Shown piece after piece: positions 9,258-18,016 of a stretch of 64,000 bases of DNA; position 1 is the first letter of the stretch; every line of letters begins with the position of its first letter. The notes under the pieces are model-generated. The model saw only the letters and a list, made by a program, of their open reading frames with translations. It was not told the origin of the DNA and did not search any database. The position numbers and the translations under genes were made by a program. The DNA is taken from contig JAWKPM010000003.1 in the NCBI GenBank assembly GCA_041390625.1, positions 62,001 to 126,000 on the forward strand, written 5' to 3'. The DNA is from RBC038 sp041390625. Lineage in GTDB: Bacteria > Chloroflexota > Dehalococcoidia > UBA2979.

Positions 9258-10148
9258 ATGGCACTCACCCTGGCGGAGGGCGCAAAGCTCTCGAACGATG
9301 TGCTGCTCGAGGGCGTAATCGAGACGGTGATCAACGACAGCCCGGTGCTGCAGCGGTTGCCGTTCATCGAGATCGTGGGGAACGGGCTGACGTACAACCG
9401 CGAGAACGCGGCGGCCTCGGCGGACTTCTACGCGGTGGGCGACACGTGGTCCGAGGACACGCCGACGTTCGCGCAGGTGACGGCGACGCTGAAGATCCTC
9501 GGCGGGGACGCGGACGTCGACAACTACCTCGCACGGACGCGGAACAACGTCCAGGATCTCGAAGCCGCAGTCGTGGCGCTCAAGGCGAAGGCGGTGCAGC
9601 AGGCCTTCGACGACACGTTCGTCAACGGCGACACGGGCAGCGACGCGAACGCGTTCGACGGCCTCGATGTGCTGTGCGCGTCGGGACAGACGGTCTCGAT
9701 GGGGACGAACGGCGCCACGCTGACGCTCGCGAAGCTCGATGAGGCGATCGACAAGGTGCGGGGCGGGAAGCCGGACCTGCTGCTGATGTCGCGGCGGACT
9801 CGGCGGTCGCTGACGGCGCTGTCGCGGGCGACGGGCTCGGGCATCGTCGAGCAGGACCGCGACGAGTTCGGCCGCATGGTGCAGTTCTACGACGGCATCC
9901 CGATCGGCGTGAACGACTACATCTCGGACGCGCAGGCCGTGGGCACCTCGAGCGACTGCTCCACGATCTTCGCGCTGCAGCTGGGCGAGGGCGCGATCGC
10001 GGGCCTGACGGGGCCGGGCGGCCTGACGGTGGAGCGCGTGGGATCGCTGGAGACGAAGGATGCCACGCGCATCCGCGTGAAGTGGTACGTGGCGAGCGCG
10101 CTGTTCAACGAGCTGAAGCTCGCGCGCCTGGTCGGCATTCGGCCGTAG
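9258..10148 (+). CDS. Phage major capsid protein (HK97 fold, GP7-like family)
   Basis: A 296-residue protein starting MALTLAEGAKLSNDVLLEG, then SPVLQRLPFIEI and YNRENAAASADFY, a pattern I associate with the GP7-like phage major capsid family. The middle has a long alpha spine helix (VQDLEAAVVALKAKAVQQAF) and the C-terminal half an A-domain-like region (GRMVQFYDGIPIGVNDYI) ending RVKWYVASALFNELKLARL. It would form the shell of a phage or particle. No fused protease or delta domain is seen, which fits use of a separate scaffold. RBS GGGAGGGGG precedes ATG. Base use is like neighbouring host genes. Confidence 0.82.
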   Translation: MALTLAEGAKLSNDVLLEGVIETVINDSPVLQRLPFIEIVGNGLTYNRENAAASADFYAVGDTWSEDTPTFAQVTATLKILGGDADVDNYLARTRNNVQDLEAAVVALKAKAVQQAFDDTFVNGDTGSDANAFDGLDVLCASGQTVSMGTNGATLTLAKLDEAIDKVRGGKPDLLLMSRRTRRSLTALSRATGSGIVEQDRDEFGRMVQFYDGIPIGVNDYISDAQAVGTSSDCSTIFALQLGEGAIAGLTGPGGLTVERVGSLETKDATRIRVKWYVASALFNELKLARLVGIRP

Positions 10149-10174
10149 GCGAGCGGTAGCGAGCGGAGGCAACG

Positions 10175-10561
10175 ATGGCGAACGTGCGCATCGATGAAAA
10201 CGGGGTGGCGAAGGGGGTCGTGTTCGAGCACACGGCCCCTGCCGTCCACCGCAGCAACGTGACCGCCGTGGACGGGTCCGACCCTGCGTCGAGTGCCGGG
10301 GTGGATACGGCGGGCTTCGAGGCGGTCGACTTCGACCTCGACGTCACGCTGGGCGGGACCGACCCGCTAGTGGAAGTGGCGCCGATCTACTTCGACGCCA
10401 CGGCGGACGCGTGGTTCAAGGGGGAATCGGCGTTCTTCAACTCGAGCGGGCGCTTTCGCGTCCGGGCCGAGGGCCGCGGGGCGGTCACCTACCTGAAGGT
10501 CGTGGCGCTGACGGGCACGAGCCCGACGCTCGACCTCGATGCCTGGGCGTCGTTGACGTGA
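10175..10561 (+). CDS. Probable capsid decoration or minor head protein
   Basis: A 128-residue beta-rich protein directly after the capsid gene, where decoration or head-fibre proteins usually lie. Visible strands include VDFDLDVTLGGTDPLVEVAP, SGRFRVRAEGRGAVTYLKVV and a Ser/Thr-Pro end. There are no cysteines or membrane segments. The stop overlaps the GTG start of the next gene (GTGA), showing tight coupling. The role is inferred from position and composition only. Confidence 0.6.
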   Translation: MANVRIDENGVAKGVVFEHTAPAVHRSNVTAVDGSDPASSAGVDTAGFEAVDFDLDVTLGGTDPLVEVAPIYFDATADAWFKGESAFFNSSGRFRVRAEGRGAVTYLKVVALTGTSPTLDLDAWASLT

Positions 10562-11802
10562 GCGCCGGGCTGGCAGACGTCGCGGTCGTGCGTAGCGAGG
10601 TCGTGCGCTCGAGGATGGGGGCGCGCGGCGCGTCGATGCGGTGGCTGTGGCCGGGGGCCACGGACGTGGCGCTGACCTCGGCGGGGGCGTTCGGCCTCGA
10701 CTTCTCGGGGGCGGCGCTCGCGGAGGCGGGCGCCGTCGGGCGCGGGCGACAGGTGGAGCCGGCGGGGACGAACCTCGTCACGAACCCGTCGTTCGAGACG
10801 GGGACGGCGGGGTGGGCCTCGTTCAACGGCGCCTCGATCGCGCAGGACGGCGGGGATGCGCGATTCGGGTCGAGCTCGCTCCTCGTGACGACGCCGGGGA
10901 GCGTGGGCGACGAGGGCGCGACGCAGAGCGCGCTGATCGCCGTGTCGCCCTCGACGACGTACACGTGCTCGATGTGGTTTGCGGGTGCGTCGGGCAACGT
11001 GCACATCAACCTGAACGCGTACACCGGCGGCGGCGCGTACGTCACGACGCACTTCGGGCCCTCGACGGCGCTCACGGGCGCGTGGCAGCGCATCGCGTTC
11101 ACGTTCACGACCGGGGCGACGACGGGCCAGGTGGACCTCTACGCCCTGACGTTCGGGGCTCAGGCGATGTCGTTCCGGGTGGACGGGGTGCAGCTCGAGG
11201 TGGGGGCGTACGCGTCCAGCACGATCGATGGGTCGCTCGGCAGCGGCTATGCGTGGACGGGGACGGCGCACGCCTCGAGCTCCACGCGGGCGGCCTCGAG
11301 GGTGCGCGCGGCCTCGTGGGCCCTGGATGCGCGGCGGGGGGCGGTGGCGGCGTGGGTGCGGCCGGCGTGGGGGAGCGGGGGCGCACCGGCCGCCCCACGC
11401 CTGCTGCGCGTCGCGCCGAGCGCGAACGAGGCGCTCGACCTGCTGTTCGACCACGCGACCGGGCGGTGGCGCTTCGACAGCACGCACGGCGGCGTGACGG
11501 ACAGCGTCGCCTCGGCGGTCGACTCGTTCAGCGGCGGGGCCTCGAAGGTGGTCGTCGCCTCGTGGGCCGCGACGCGCATCGGGATCTCGGTGGACGGCGG
11601 GGCACCAGTCACGGCAGCGCGGGCGGCGGGCGTGCCGGTGCTCGGCGCGACGCCGATCGACTTCGGCAGTATCGACGGGGCGAGCGGGCACCTCGATGGG
11701 GTGATCGGGCCGATCGCGATCTTCGATCGCCCGCTCGACCTTCACGAGCTCGCGATCGTCGGGCGGCTGGCGCGGCCGCTGGGCTGGCGCGAGCTGGGAT
11801 GA
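10558..11802 (+). CDS. Phage-like structural protein with carbohydrate-binding and LamG-type domains
   Basis: A 414-residue protein. After about 75 residues it has NLVTNPSFETGTAGWASFNG, the opening of a CBM4/9-like galactose-binding fold that continues to LEVGAYASSTIDG (about 75-230). A second lectin-like (LamG/concanavalin A) domain follows (about 250-400), with RRGAVAAWVRP, RWRFDSTHGG and GHLDGVIGPIAIFDRPLD. Such domains in phage clusters serve as fibres or receptor-binding proteins. The gene starts at a GTG overlapping the previous stop. It may recognise surface glycans of target cells. Confidence 0.72.
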   Translation: MSAGLADVAVVRSEVVRSRMGARGASMRWLWPGATDVALTSAGAFGLDFSGAALAEAGAVGRGRQVEPAGTNLVTNPSFETGTAGWASFNGASIAQDGGDARFGSSSLLVTTPGSVGDEGATQSALIAVSPSTTYTCSMWFAGASGNVHINLNAYTGGGAYVTTHFGPSTALTGAWQRIAFTFTTGATTGQVDLYALTFGAQAMSFRVDGVQLEVGAYASSTIDGSLGSGYAWTGTAHASSSTRAASRVRAASWALDARRGAVAAWVRPAWGSGGAPAAPRLLRVAPSANEALDLLFDHATGRWRFDSTHGGVTDSVASAVDSFSGGASKVVVASWAATRIGISVDGGAPVTAARAAGVPVLGATPIDFGSIDGASGHLDGVIGPIAIFDRPLDLHELAIVGRLARPLGWRELG

Positions 11803-11815
11803 CGGGAGGCGGGTG

Positions 11816-12457
11816 ATGGCGGGCATCGACCTGGACACGATGCGCGGCCTCGTGCGACGCGACCTGCGCGACGAGGACCCGGCCGACGAGCGCTGGTCCG
11901 ACGACGAGCTGGACCGGCACATCGGGCGGGCGCTCGACGAGCTCTCGCTGGCGGCGCCGCTCGAGACCTCGACGACGCTGACGACCTCGGCGGGCAGTCG
12001 GGACCTCGACGTCTCGAGCCTCGCCGAGCGCGTGGCGATCGACGCGGTGGAGTTCCCCACGGGGGAGTACCCGCCCTCGCTCGTCTCGTTCTCGCTGTGG
12101 GGGGACACGCTCACGATGGACCTCGAGGGCGTGCCGAGCGGCGGGCAGGACGTGATCGTGCGGTGGGCGCGCACGCACACCCTCGATGGGTCGGGCTCGA
12201 CGCTGCCGGCGGCGCTCGAGGACCTGGTGGCGACGGGGGCGGCGGCGTACGCGGCGCTCGAGTGGTCCTCGTACGCGACGAACCGCCTCAACGTGGGCGG
12301 GGCAGACACGTGGAGCCACTTCCACACCTGGGCGCAGGAGCGGCTCGCGGCGTTCCACAAGGCGCTCGCGAAGCACGGCCGCCAGCGGCGGCTGCGATCG
12401 AGACGGCTGTTCGTGCCGGCAGGCGGGGCCCTCGGCGCGCGGCCGCTCGGCGAGTAG
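11816..12457 (+). CDS. Probable head-tail connector/adaptor protein
   Basis: A 213-residue protein that opens with a helix-rich segment, MRGLVRRDLRDEDPADERWS then DDELDRHIGRALDELSL. That pattern is typical of gp6-like phage connector proteins that sit under the portal. A beta-rich centre (SLVSFSLWGDTLTMDLEG, DVIVRWARTHTLDG) and a basic C-terminal helix (HFHTWAQERLAAFHKALAKH) follow. ATG 11816 is preferred over GTG 11813 because GGGAGG lies six bases upstream. Connector is inferred from the helix pattern and gene order. Confidence 0.62.
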   Translation: MAGIDLDTMRGLVRRDLRDEDPADERWSDDELDRHIGRALDELSLAAPLETSTTLTTSAGSRDLDVSSLAERVAIDAVEFPTGEYPPSLVSFSLWGDTLTMDLEGVPSGGQDVIVRWARTHTLDGSGSTLPAALEDLVATGAAAYAALEWSSYATNRLNVGGADTWSHFHTWAQERLAAFHKALAKHGRQRRLRSRRLFVPAGGALGARPLGE

Positions 12458-12462
12458 CGGCG

Positions 12463-14421
12463 ATGCGCACGCTGTCCTCGACGCTGCTGGCGGCGCAGCG
12501 GTCCTCGAGCGCGACGCCCTACCTGCGGGTGACGCTGTCCGACCTCGACGTCGGGGTGCCGAAGCTGCGGTGGGAGCGCTGGTACACGGGCGCCGAGGCG
12601 GACGGCCCCTGCGCGGCGGCGGTGCCGGACGACGGCGCCCTGCTGCGCGCGCGCATCGATCCCGCGACGGGCACGCTCAGCCACCAGCGGGTGGCCGCGC
12701 CGACGGCCTCGAGCACGTACAGCGCGTGGACGAGCCTCGGGACGGTGGCGACGGCCTCGAGACTTGGGCTCGCGGCGGCCGGTACGCGGGCGCTGCTGGC
12801 GACGGTGCGCGTCGACGGCGTGACGGTCGAAGTGCGTGAGAGCACGGACTCGGGCGCGACATTCGGTGCCTCGGCGGTGGTCACGGTCGCGGGCGGAACG
12901 GTGACGGCGGTAGCGTGCGGCCTCCTCGATGGGACGGGCACCGCAGCGGTCGTGTTCGCGGCGGGCGGCGTCGTGTATGAGATGCGGCGGACGGGCACGG
13001 GCGCGTGGTCGACGCCGACCGCGTGGCCTCACAGCCTCGCGACGGTGAACGGCCTCGCGGTGCGCGCGGGCCTCGACTACGACATGGTGGTCAGCGGCAC
13101 GGACGGCGCCGGCGACGCGGGCGCCTGGTCCTCGCACCTCAGCGCCAGTGGGGGCGGGTGGGACCCGCTCGCCGAGATCACGCTCGCTTCGGCGGGAACG
13201 GGCGTGACGTACCTCGCGACGGGCGCGAGCTTCGTGATCGTGCCTCGAGCGGCGCTGGTCGAGACCGTGGGCGGCGCGGCCTCGCGCGTGCAGCTCGCGA
13301 GCGGCGTGCCGGGCGCCTCGAGTGCGGTGCACGAGTGGCGCGACCCCGCGCCGTTCTCCCACACCTCGGCGTACGGCCTCGGGCTCACCGCCGGCGACGA
13401 CGACGCGTGGCTCGTGGCGCCGGACGGCGTGTGGCACGCGCCGACCTCGACGCCGGCCGAGGACCTCACGGACGACGTCATCGAGGCGGACTTCAGCATC
13501 TCGATGGCGGGCGGGCGGCTGCGGCTCGTGCTGCGCAACGACGACGGGCGCTACTACGCCTCGAGTGGGCCGATCGCCCTCGAGCCGCGGGGGGAGCTGC
13601 AGATCGACCTCGGCTTCGTCACGAGCGCGGGAGCGGAGTGGTCGATCGGGCCTCGGTACTGGATCACCTCGGTGGTGCGGCGTCGCGAGGGTGGACGCGG
13701 CACGGTCGAGATCGAGGCGGTGGACGGCTGGGGGGTGCTGCGGGCGTGGCACGCGCCTCGGCAGTTCACGTGGGCGGCGGGGGCACTGCAGGCGTGGCAG
13801 ATCATCGACGCGACGATGGCGCGGGCGGGGCTGCGGCTGCTGACGAGCGGTTCGAGCGAGGCGTCACTGCTGCTTCCGGCCTCGACGGTACGCGCGGGGC
13901 AGGATGGCGCCTCGGCGGTGCGGCGCGTGCTGGCGACGATCCCGGACGAGCTGCGGCCCTCCGGTGGGGCGTTCCGGCCGTTCGAGCCACTCGCCTCCGA
14001 TGCGACGAGCTACGCGTACGGCCTCGACCACGCGCTCTCGGCGGTGCGCTGGCGAGCCGGCGAGCGGGCCGCCGGCTGGGTGCGCGTCCTCGGTGCGGGC
14101 CTGTTCGGCGAGGCGGTCGAGGACGAGGCGCTGCTCGCCGGCGCGCCGACGGCGGTGGTGGTGGACGACAACCTCACGGTGCAGGCGCGCGTGGATGCGC
14201 GCGCGCAGACGGCGCTGCGGCAGGCGGCGCTGACGAGCGACCTCGGCGAGATCGTGGTGCCGATGAACGTCGGGCAGGAGCTGGGCGACGTCATCGAGGT
14301 GAGCGACGCGGCCTCGGGCCTGGATGCCGCGCGCGCGCGCGTGGTGGGGCTGCGCTACCGCTACGTGCGGGGCGGCTCGCGCCCGCGCTACGACCTGACG
14401 CTCTCGCTGTCGGAGGTGTGA
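12463..14421 (+). CDS. Large phage-like tail/baseplate protein
   Basis: The largest gene of the cluster, 652 residues. The N-terminal ~300 residues have repeated beta strands and an Asp-box-like element (STDSGATFG), suggesting a beta-propeller. The middle has ADFSISMAGGRLRLVLRNDD and IGPRYWITSVVRR, as in tail hub or baseplate proteins that assemble around the tail tip. The C-terminal part (about 440-650) is mixed alpha/beta and ends YDLTLSLSEV. No enzymatic motif was seen. It begins 5 bases after the connector gene and ends next to the small 14424 gene. Tail hub is an inference. Confidence 0.65.
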   Translation: MRTLSSTLLAAQRSSSATPYLRVTLSDLDVGVPKLRWERWYTGAEADGPCAAAVPDDGALLRARIDPATGTLSHQRVAAPTASSTYSAWTSLGTVATASRLGLAAAGTRALLATVRVDGVTVEVRESTDSGATFGASAVVTVAGGTVTAVACGLLDGTGTAAVVFAAGGVVYEMRRTGTGAWSTPTAWPHSLATVNGLAVRAGLDYDMVVSGTDGAGDAGAWSSHLSASGGGWDPLAEITLASAGTGVTYLATGASFVIVPRAALVETVGGAASRVQLASGVPGASSAVHEWRDPAPFSHTSAYGLGLTAGDDDAWLVAPDGVWHAPTSTPAEDLTDDVIEADFSISMAGGRLRLVLRNDDGRYYASSGPIALEPRGELQIDLGFVTSAGAEWSIGPRYWITSVVRRREGGRGTVEIEAVDGWGVLRAWHAPRQFTWAAGALQAWQIIDATMARAGLRLLTSGSSEASLLLPASTVRAGQDGASAVRRVLATIPDELRPSGGAFRPFEPLASDATSYAYGLDHALSAVRWRAGERAAGWVRVLGAGLFGEAVEDEALLAGAPTAVVVDDNLTVQARVDARAQTALRQAALTSDLGEIVVPMNVGQELGDVIEVSDAASGLDAARARVVGLRYRYVRGGSRPRYDLTLSLSEV

Positions 14422-14423
14422 GT

Positions 14424-14630
14424 GTGATCGAGCGCGGGACGCTGGCGGCCTTCAACGCCTCGACGTATGTGGCGACGGTGCAGTTCGCGGGCTCGCTGTC
14501 GGCAGTCGTCGCGAACGTGCCGGTCTCGCGGGGGATCGCGTCGAGCGAGATGGTCGTGGGGCGTCGGGTGGCGGTGGCGCTGTTCGACCTCGGGAACCCC
14601 GCCGACTCGATGGTCCTCGGGGTGTACTAG
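14424..14630 (+). CDS. Small phage-like OB-fold-type tail protein
   Basis: A 68-residue beta-rich protein (TLAAFNASTYVATVQFAGSL, VVGRRVAVALFDLG) like the short OB-type domains found beside tail hub genes. The start is GTG 14424, with CGGAGG seven bases upstream, 2 bases after the preceding stop. It is the last gene of the plus-strand structural cluster; no lysis gene follows. The function is inferred from position. Confidence 0.6.
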   Translation: MIERGTLAAFNASTYVATVQFAGSLSAVVANVPVSRGIASSEMVVGRRVAVALFDLGNPADSMVLGVY

Positions 14631-14795
14631 GGACCTCGGCGCGGCGCCCAACCCAGGCGGTCGGCGACGTGCCTCGAGTCCCGGCGCCCAGCCGCTGAGC
14701 GTCCGCTGAAAGTTCGGCGCCAGAGGGTTCCGGCTAGAATCTGGCTCAGTAGCCTCTCCGCGAAGGTTATTCACCGACGGCAGAGGGGAACTCGA

Positions 14796-15314
14796 ATGCG
14801 CGGGGGCAATCGTTCGATATGGCTCACGGGAGTCGCGGCGGTATGCGTCATGGTGCTCGGCGGGCTGCTCGTGAGCTGCTCGAGCGGGGACTCCGACGAG
14901 ACGGCGACTGCGACGGCCACCGCCACCAGCGGGACCATGGAGTCGTCGGCGACGCGGGTGGATGCAACGCTCGCGGACTTCTCGGTCGCGGTCGATCCGG
15001 CCTTGTCGCCCGCGGGCGAAGTGCGCTTCTTCGTGAAGAACACCGGCGCGACGATGCACGAGTTCGTGATCGTGAAGAGCGACCTCGATCCGGCGTCGCT
15101 CCCGGTCTATGGCGAGAACGACACGCCGGCCGAAGGTCACGTCGTCGGCGACGTCGACGAGGACCAGATCACCTCGGAGGGCGAGATCGAGGACATCGAG
15201 CCGGGCACGACGAAGGACGCCAACTTCACGCTCGAGCCGGGCAAGTACGTGCTGATCTGCAACCTGCCGGGTCACTACAAGCTGGGGATGTACACGGCCT
15301 TCACCGTCGAGTAG
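14796..15314 (+). CDS. Blue-copper (plastocyanin-like) lipoprotein
   Basis: A signal peptide with lipobox LLVSC (Cys about residue 28) is followed by a Thr/Ala-rich linker and a cupredoxin domain. The type I copper ligands are visible: His in MHEFVIV and the C-terminal Cys-His-Met set in LICNLPGHYKLGMYTAF. It should bind one copper at the cell surface and carry electrons. A TAGAAT box at 14735-14740 may be its -10 element, and AGAGGGG precedes the ATG. It lies between the phage-like cluster and ruvB. Confidence 0.9.
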   Translation: MRGGNRSIWLTGVAAVCVMVLGGLLVSCSSGDSDETATATATATSGTMESSATRVDATLADFSVAVDPALSPAGEVRFFVKNTGATMHEFVIVKSDLDPASLPVYGENDTPAEGHVVGDVDEDQITSEGEIEDIEPGTTKDANFTLEPGKYVLICNLPGHYKLGMYTAFTVE

Positions 15315-15367
15315 CGGTGGCTCCGGGGGCCCCTCTGGCGGCGCGTTCAGCCGGCAACTGGCCGCCA

Positions 15368-15403
15368 GAACGCCTGTTCTTATGCCACTCGCACGCCTAT
15401 ACT
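15368..15403 (+). promoter_or_regulatory. LexA/SOS box and -10 element of ruvB
   Basis: GAACGCCTGTTC at 15368-15379 is a perfect GAAC-N4-GTTC box, extended to the symmetric AGAAC-GCCT-GTTCT. A TATACT box at 15398-15403 is a good -10 element, so LexA bound here would cover the -35 region. The ruvB start is 54 bases beyond the box. It matches the Gram-positive-type SOS operator and two other sites in this window. Confidence 0.82.
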
Positions 15404-15433
15404 GAGGCGCGGCGGAGCAGGGAGGGCGGTGCC

Positions 15434-16570
15434 GTGGCAGAGACGCGCAAGGAACGCGACGCCCGTGACTCCGAGGCGCCCGCACGCGGGCCGCTGACGC
15501 CGACCCTCACCGACGAGGACGCCGGCCTCGAGACATCGCTGCGGCCTCGACGGCTGGAGCAGTACTTCGGGCAGGAGACGGTCAAGCGCAACCTCGATAT
15601 CGCGATCCGCGCGGCGCTGGCGCGGGGCGAGGCGCTCGACCACCTGCTGTTCCACGGCCCGCCGGGCCTCGGCAAGACCACGCTGGCGATGATCGTGGCG
15701 GCCGAGCTCGGCGTCTCGATTCGGATCACGAGCGGGCCGGCGATCGAGCGCTCGGGTGACCTCGCCTCGCTGCTGACGAGCCTGCAGACGGGCGACGTGC
15801 TGTTCATCGACGAGATCCACCGCCTCCCGCTGGCGGTGGAAGAGGTGCTGTACCCGGCGATGGAGGACTTCTCCGTCGACATCATCCTGGGGAAGGGGCC
15901 GAAGGCGCGGGACGTGCGCCTGCGGCTGAACCGCTTCACGCTGATTGGCGCGACGACGCGCTTCGCGATGGTGTCGCAGCCGCTGCGCGACCGCTTCGGG
16001 GCGGCGTTCCGCCTCGACTTCTACGACGAGACGGCGCTGAGCCAGATCCTGCACCGCTCGGCGGGCGTCCTCGGGTGCGAGGTGGACGACGAGGGCGTGG
16101 CGGAGATCGCGCGGCGCTCGCGTGGGACGGCGCGCGTGGCGAACCGGCTGCTGCGGCGCGTGCGCGACTTCGCCGAGGTGGAGGGCGACGGGCGCGTGAC
16201 GAGTGAGACGGCGCAGGGCGCGCTGGAGCACCTCGAGATCGACGCACTCGGCCTGGATGCGATGGACCGCGAGCTGCTGCGGGCGATGATCGAGCGCTTC
16301 GGCGGGGGGCCGGTGGGCCTTGACACGCTGGCGGCGGCGATCTCGGAGGAGCCCGACACGATCATGGACGTGTACGAGCCGTACCTCCTGAAGCTGGGCT
16401 TCCTGCAGCGGACGCCTCGAGGGCGGGTGGCGGGGCGCCTCGCGTACGAACACCTGGGCATCGATCTGCCGCCGCTGTCGAGCCGGCCCTCGATGCCAGC
16501 GGCACTGCAGCGGAGCCTGTTCGACGCAAGCGAGCAGGCGGAGGCGAGTGAGGACGAGGCGACGGCCTAG
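15434..16570 (+). CDS. ruvB: Holliday junction branch migration ATPase RuvB
   Basis: A 378-residue AAA+ motor that drives Holliday junction branch migration with RuvA. Seen: the opening LRPRRLEQYFGQETVKRNL, Walker A GPPGLGKTTLA, Walker B DVLFIDEIHRL, sensor 1 IGATTRFAMVSQPLRDRFG, and the C-terminal winged-helix part ending RTPRGRVAGRLAYEHLG. About 20 extra N-terminal and C-terminal residues are present relative to the typical 335-350. The start is GTG 15434 after GGAGGG. ruvA and ruvC are not adjacent. A LexA-type box upstream indicates SOS control. Confidence 0.97.
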   Translation: MAETRKERDARDSEAPARGPLTPTLTDEDAGLETSLRPRRLEQYFGQETVKRNLDIAIRAALARGEALDHLLFHGPPGLGKTTLAMIVAAELGVSIRITSGPAIERSGDLASLLTSLQTGDVLFIDEIHRLPLAVEEVLYPAMEDFSVDIILGKGPKARDVRLRLNRFTLIGATTRFAMVSQPLRDRFGAAFRLDFYDETALSQILHRSAGVLGCEVDDEGVAEIARRSRGTARVANRLLRRVRDFAEVEGDGRVTSETAQGALEHLEIDALGLDAMDRELLRAMIERFGGGPVGLDTLAAAISEEPDTIMDVYEPYLLKLGFLQRTPRGRVAGRLAYEHLGIDLPPLSSRPSMPAALQRSLFDASEQAEASEDEATA

Positions 16571-16634
16571 CGCCATCGATGGTCCGCGCGCCTTCGGAGG
16601 GCGACGCGCCTGGGGCGCCGCCTGGTTCCCCCCT

Positions 16635-16685
16635 CGAAGGGTGGCCCGCCCGCCCACCCTTCGGATCGTGGGGGCTCCGCCCCCA
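16635..16685 (+). terminator. Two hairpins in the gap after ruvB
   Basis: The gap 16571-16869 holds no gene. CGAAGGGTGG pairs with CCACCCTTCG (16635-16644 with 16654-16663), and TGGGGGC pairs with GCCCCCA (16669-16675 with 16679-16685). They probably terminate ruvB. No T-tract follows. Confidence 0.6.
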
Positions 16686-16869
16686 AACCCCCGGTCCTCG
16701 GGAGGTCCTAGGTGGCACTCGGACCTCGCCGAACCCACGGCACCTCCGCGGACGGCGTCCCTCGGAGAATGCGCCGAGGCTGCTCGGGACGCCGCGCTGT
16801 CGGTGCAGCAGCCGGTGGGCAGCGCCTCGGGTATCGTTGGCGCCTCGATAGTTGGGTGGAGGACGGCTC

Positions 16870-17265
16870 ATGGCGGGGCGGCGGCATATCTCCTCGGGCG
16901 GGCCGTGGGAGGAGCGCGTGGGGTACTCGCGCGCGGTGGTCGTCGGTGATCGCGCGTGGGTGTCGGGCACGACCGGCACGCGGCCGGACGGGACGGTGCC
17001 GGAGGGCGTGGCCGAGCAGACCTCGCTGGCCCTGGACATCATCGAAGGAGCGCTGCGCGAGGCGGGCGGCTCCCTCGCCGACGTCGTGGCGGCTCGGGTC
17101 TACGTGACGCGCATCGAGGAATGGGAGGCGGTCACGGAGACCACGCGTCCTCGCCTCGGTGTCGCGCGGCCGGCGATGACCCTCGTGCAGGTCGCCGGGC
17201 TGCTGCTGCCGGCGCACCGCGTCGAGATCGAGGTGGAAGCGGTGATCGGATCCTCGGGCTCATGA
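16870..17265 (+). CDS. RidA/YjgF family protein
   Basis: A 131-residue RidA-fold protein. Members hydrolyse reactive enamine/imine intermediates or act in related small-molecule chemistry as trimers. Visible: SSGGPWEERVGYSRAVVVGD, the central VSGTTGTRPDG, the helix QTSLALDIIEGALREAGGSL and ARVYVTRIEEWEAV, with R-P-A-M near the end (GVARPAMTLVQV) and the final EIEVEAV. The ATG at 16870 has GGAGG seven bases upstream. Its stop overlaps the start of the next gene (ATGA). It belongs to the broader RidA family, and the exact subgroup is unclear. Confidence 0.9.
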   Translation: MAGRRHISSGGPWEERVGYSRAVVVGDRAWVSGTTGTRPDGTVPEGVAEQTSLALDIIEGALREAGGSLADVVAARVYVTRIEEWEAVTETTRPRLGVARPAMTLVQVAGLLLPAHRVEIEVEAVIGSSGS

Positions 17266-17927
17266 CAAACGGAACGGGGGAGCGGCCGTCGGTGCGGCTG
17301 CTGCTGGTGCGGCACGGGCGCGTCGATCCCTCGGTGACGCCCGATGCGTCGACGCCCCTCGACGAGGTGGGACGGGCGCAGTCGGAACATGCGGCCTCGA
17401 TGCTAGCGGGCGCGGGGGTGCATCGGGTGTTCTCGAGCCCGACACGACGCGCCCTCGAGACCGCCGAAATCATCGGGACGGCGCTTGGCCTCGAACCCGA
17501 GGTCGACGCGCCCCTGCGCGAGTTCGAGCTCGGCGCCGAGGGCGCGACCTCCGACGAGGCGGCGCAGCGGCCGCGGCCGGACCTCGCTCTCTGGCGGCCG
17601 GAGCATCGCGTGCGACGCGACGCGGAGTCGCTGGGCGACTTCCAGTCGCGGGTGACGGCGATGCTGACGGCGATGACACTGCAGGCGCGGCCGCACGATG
17701 TCTACGTCCTCGTCACGCATGCCGGCGTCATCAATGCCGCGCTGCGCTGGGCCGTCGGGATGGCCTCGAACAACGGGTGGTTCTTCGGGGCGGTGACACC
17801 GTGCGGCTCGGTGACGGAGATCGAGCACTGGCCTCGGGGGCGGCACGAGGAGGGGGCGCCTCGGTACTCGGTGCTGCACCGCCTCGGCGATGTAGGCGGG
17901 CTGGCCTCGGAGCTGCGGTCGGAGTAG
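17262..17927 (+). CDS. Histidine phosphatase (phosphoglycerate mutase-like)
   Basis: A 221-residue member of the histidine phosphatase superfamily. The catalytic RHG is in LLLVRHGRVDP, with the conserved arginine in FSSPTRRALETAEII and the second catalytic histidine in VLVTHAGVINAALR. A glutamate in the REFELG segment may be the acid. Many such proteins are broad phosphatases rather than glycolytic mutases, and the substrate is unknown. It is translationally coupled to the RidA gene by an ATGA overlap. Confidence 0.9.
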   Translation: MTNGTGERPSVRLLLVRHGRVDPSVTPDASTPLDEVGRAQSEHAASMLAGAGVHRVFSSPTRRALETAEIIGTALGLEPEVDAPLREFELGAEGATSDEAAQRPRPDLALWRPEHRVRRDAESLGDFQSRVTAMLTAMTLQARPHDVYVLVTHAGVINAALRWAVGMASNNGWFFGAVTPCGSVTEIEHWPRGRHEEGAPRYSVLHRLGDVGGLASELRSE

Positions 17928-18016
17928 CGCCTCGGGACCTCGCCAACGGGCGGCCTCGTCCCCCCACGCGTACTCCTCGGGGGTTTCGCCTCTCGCGCGA
18001 GGAAGCAGCGTTGGAC

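Noticed and set aside
10782..10794. GAAC-N5-GTTC inside the 10558 gene
   Set aside because: The spacing is five, not four, and it lies within coding sequence away from any start.
10489..13752. A very long minus-strand open frame opposite the phage-like structural genes
   Set aside because: It mirrors real plus-strand genes, is made almost only of Arg/Pro/Ala-type codons, and has no domain or ribosome site. High GC makes such antisense frames common.
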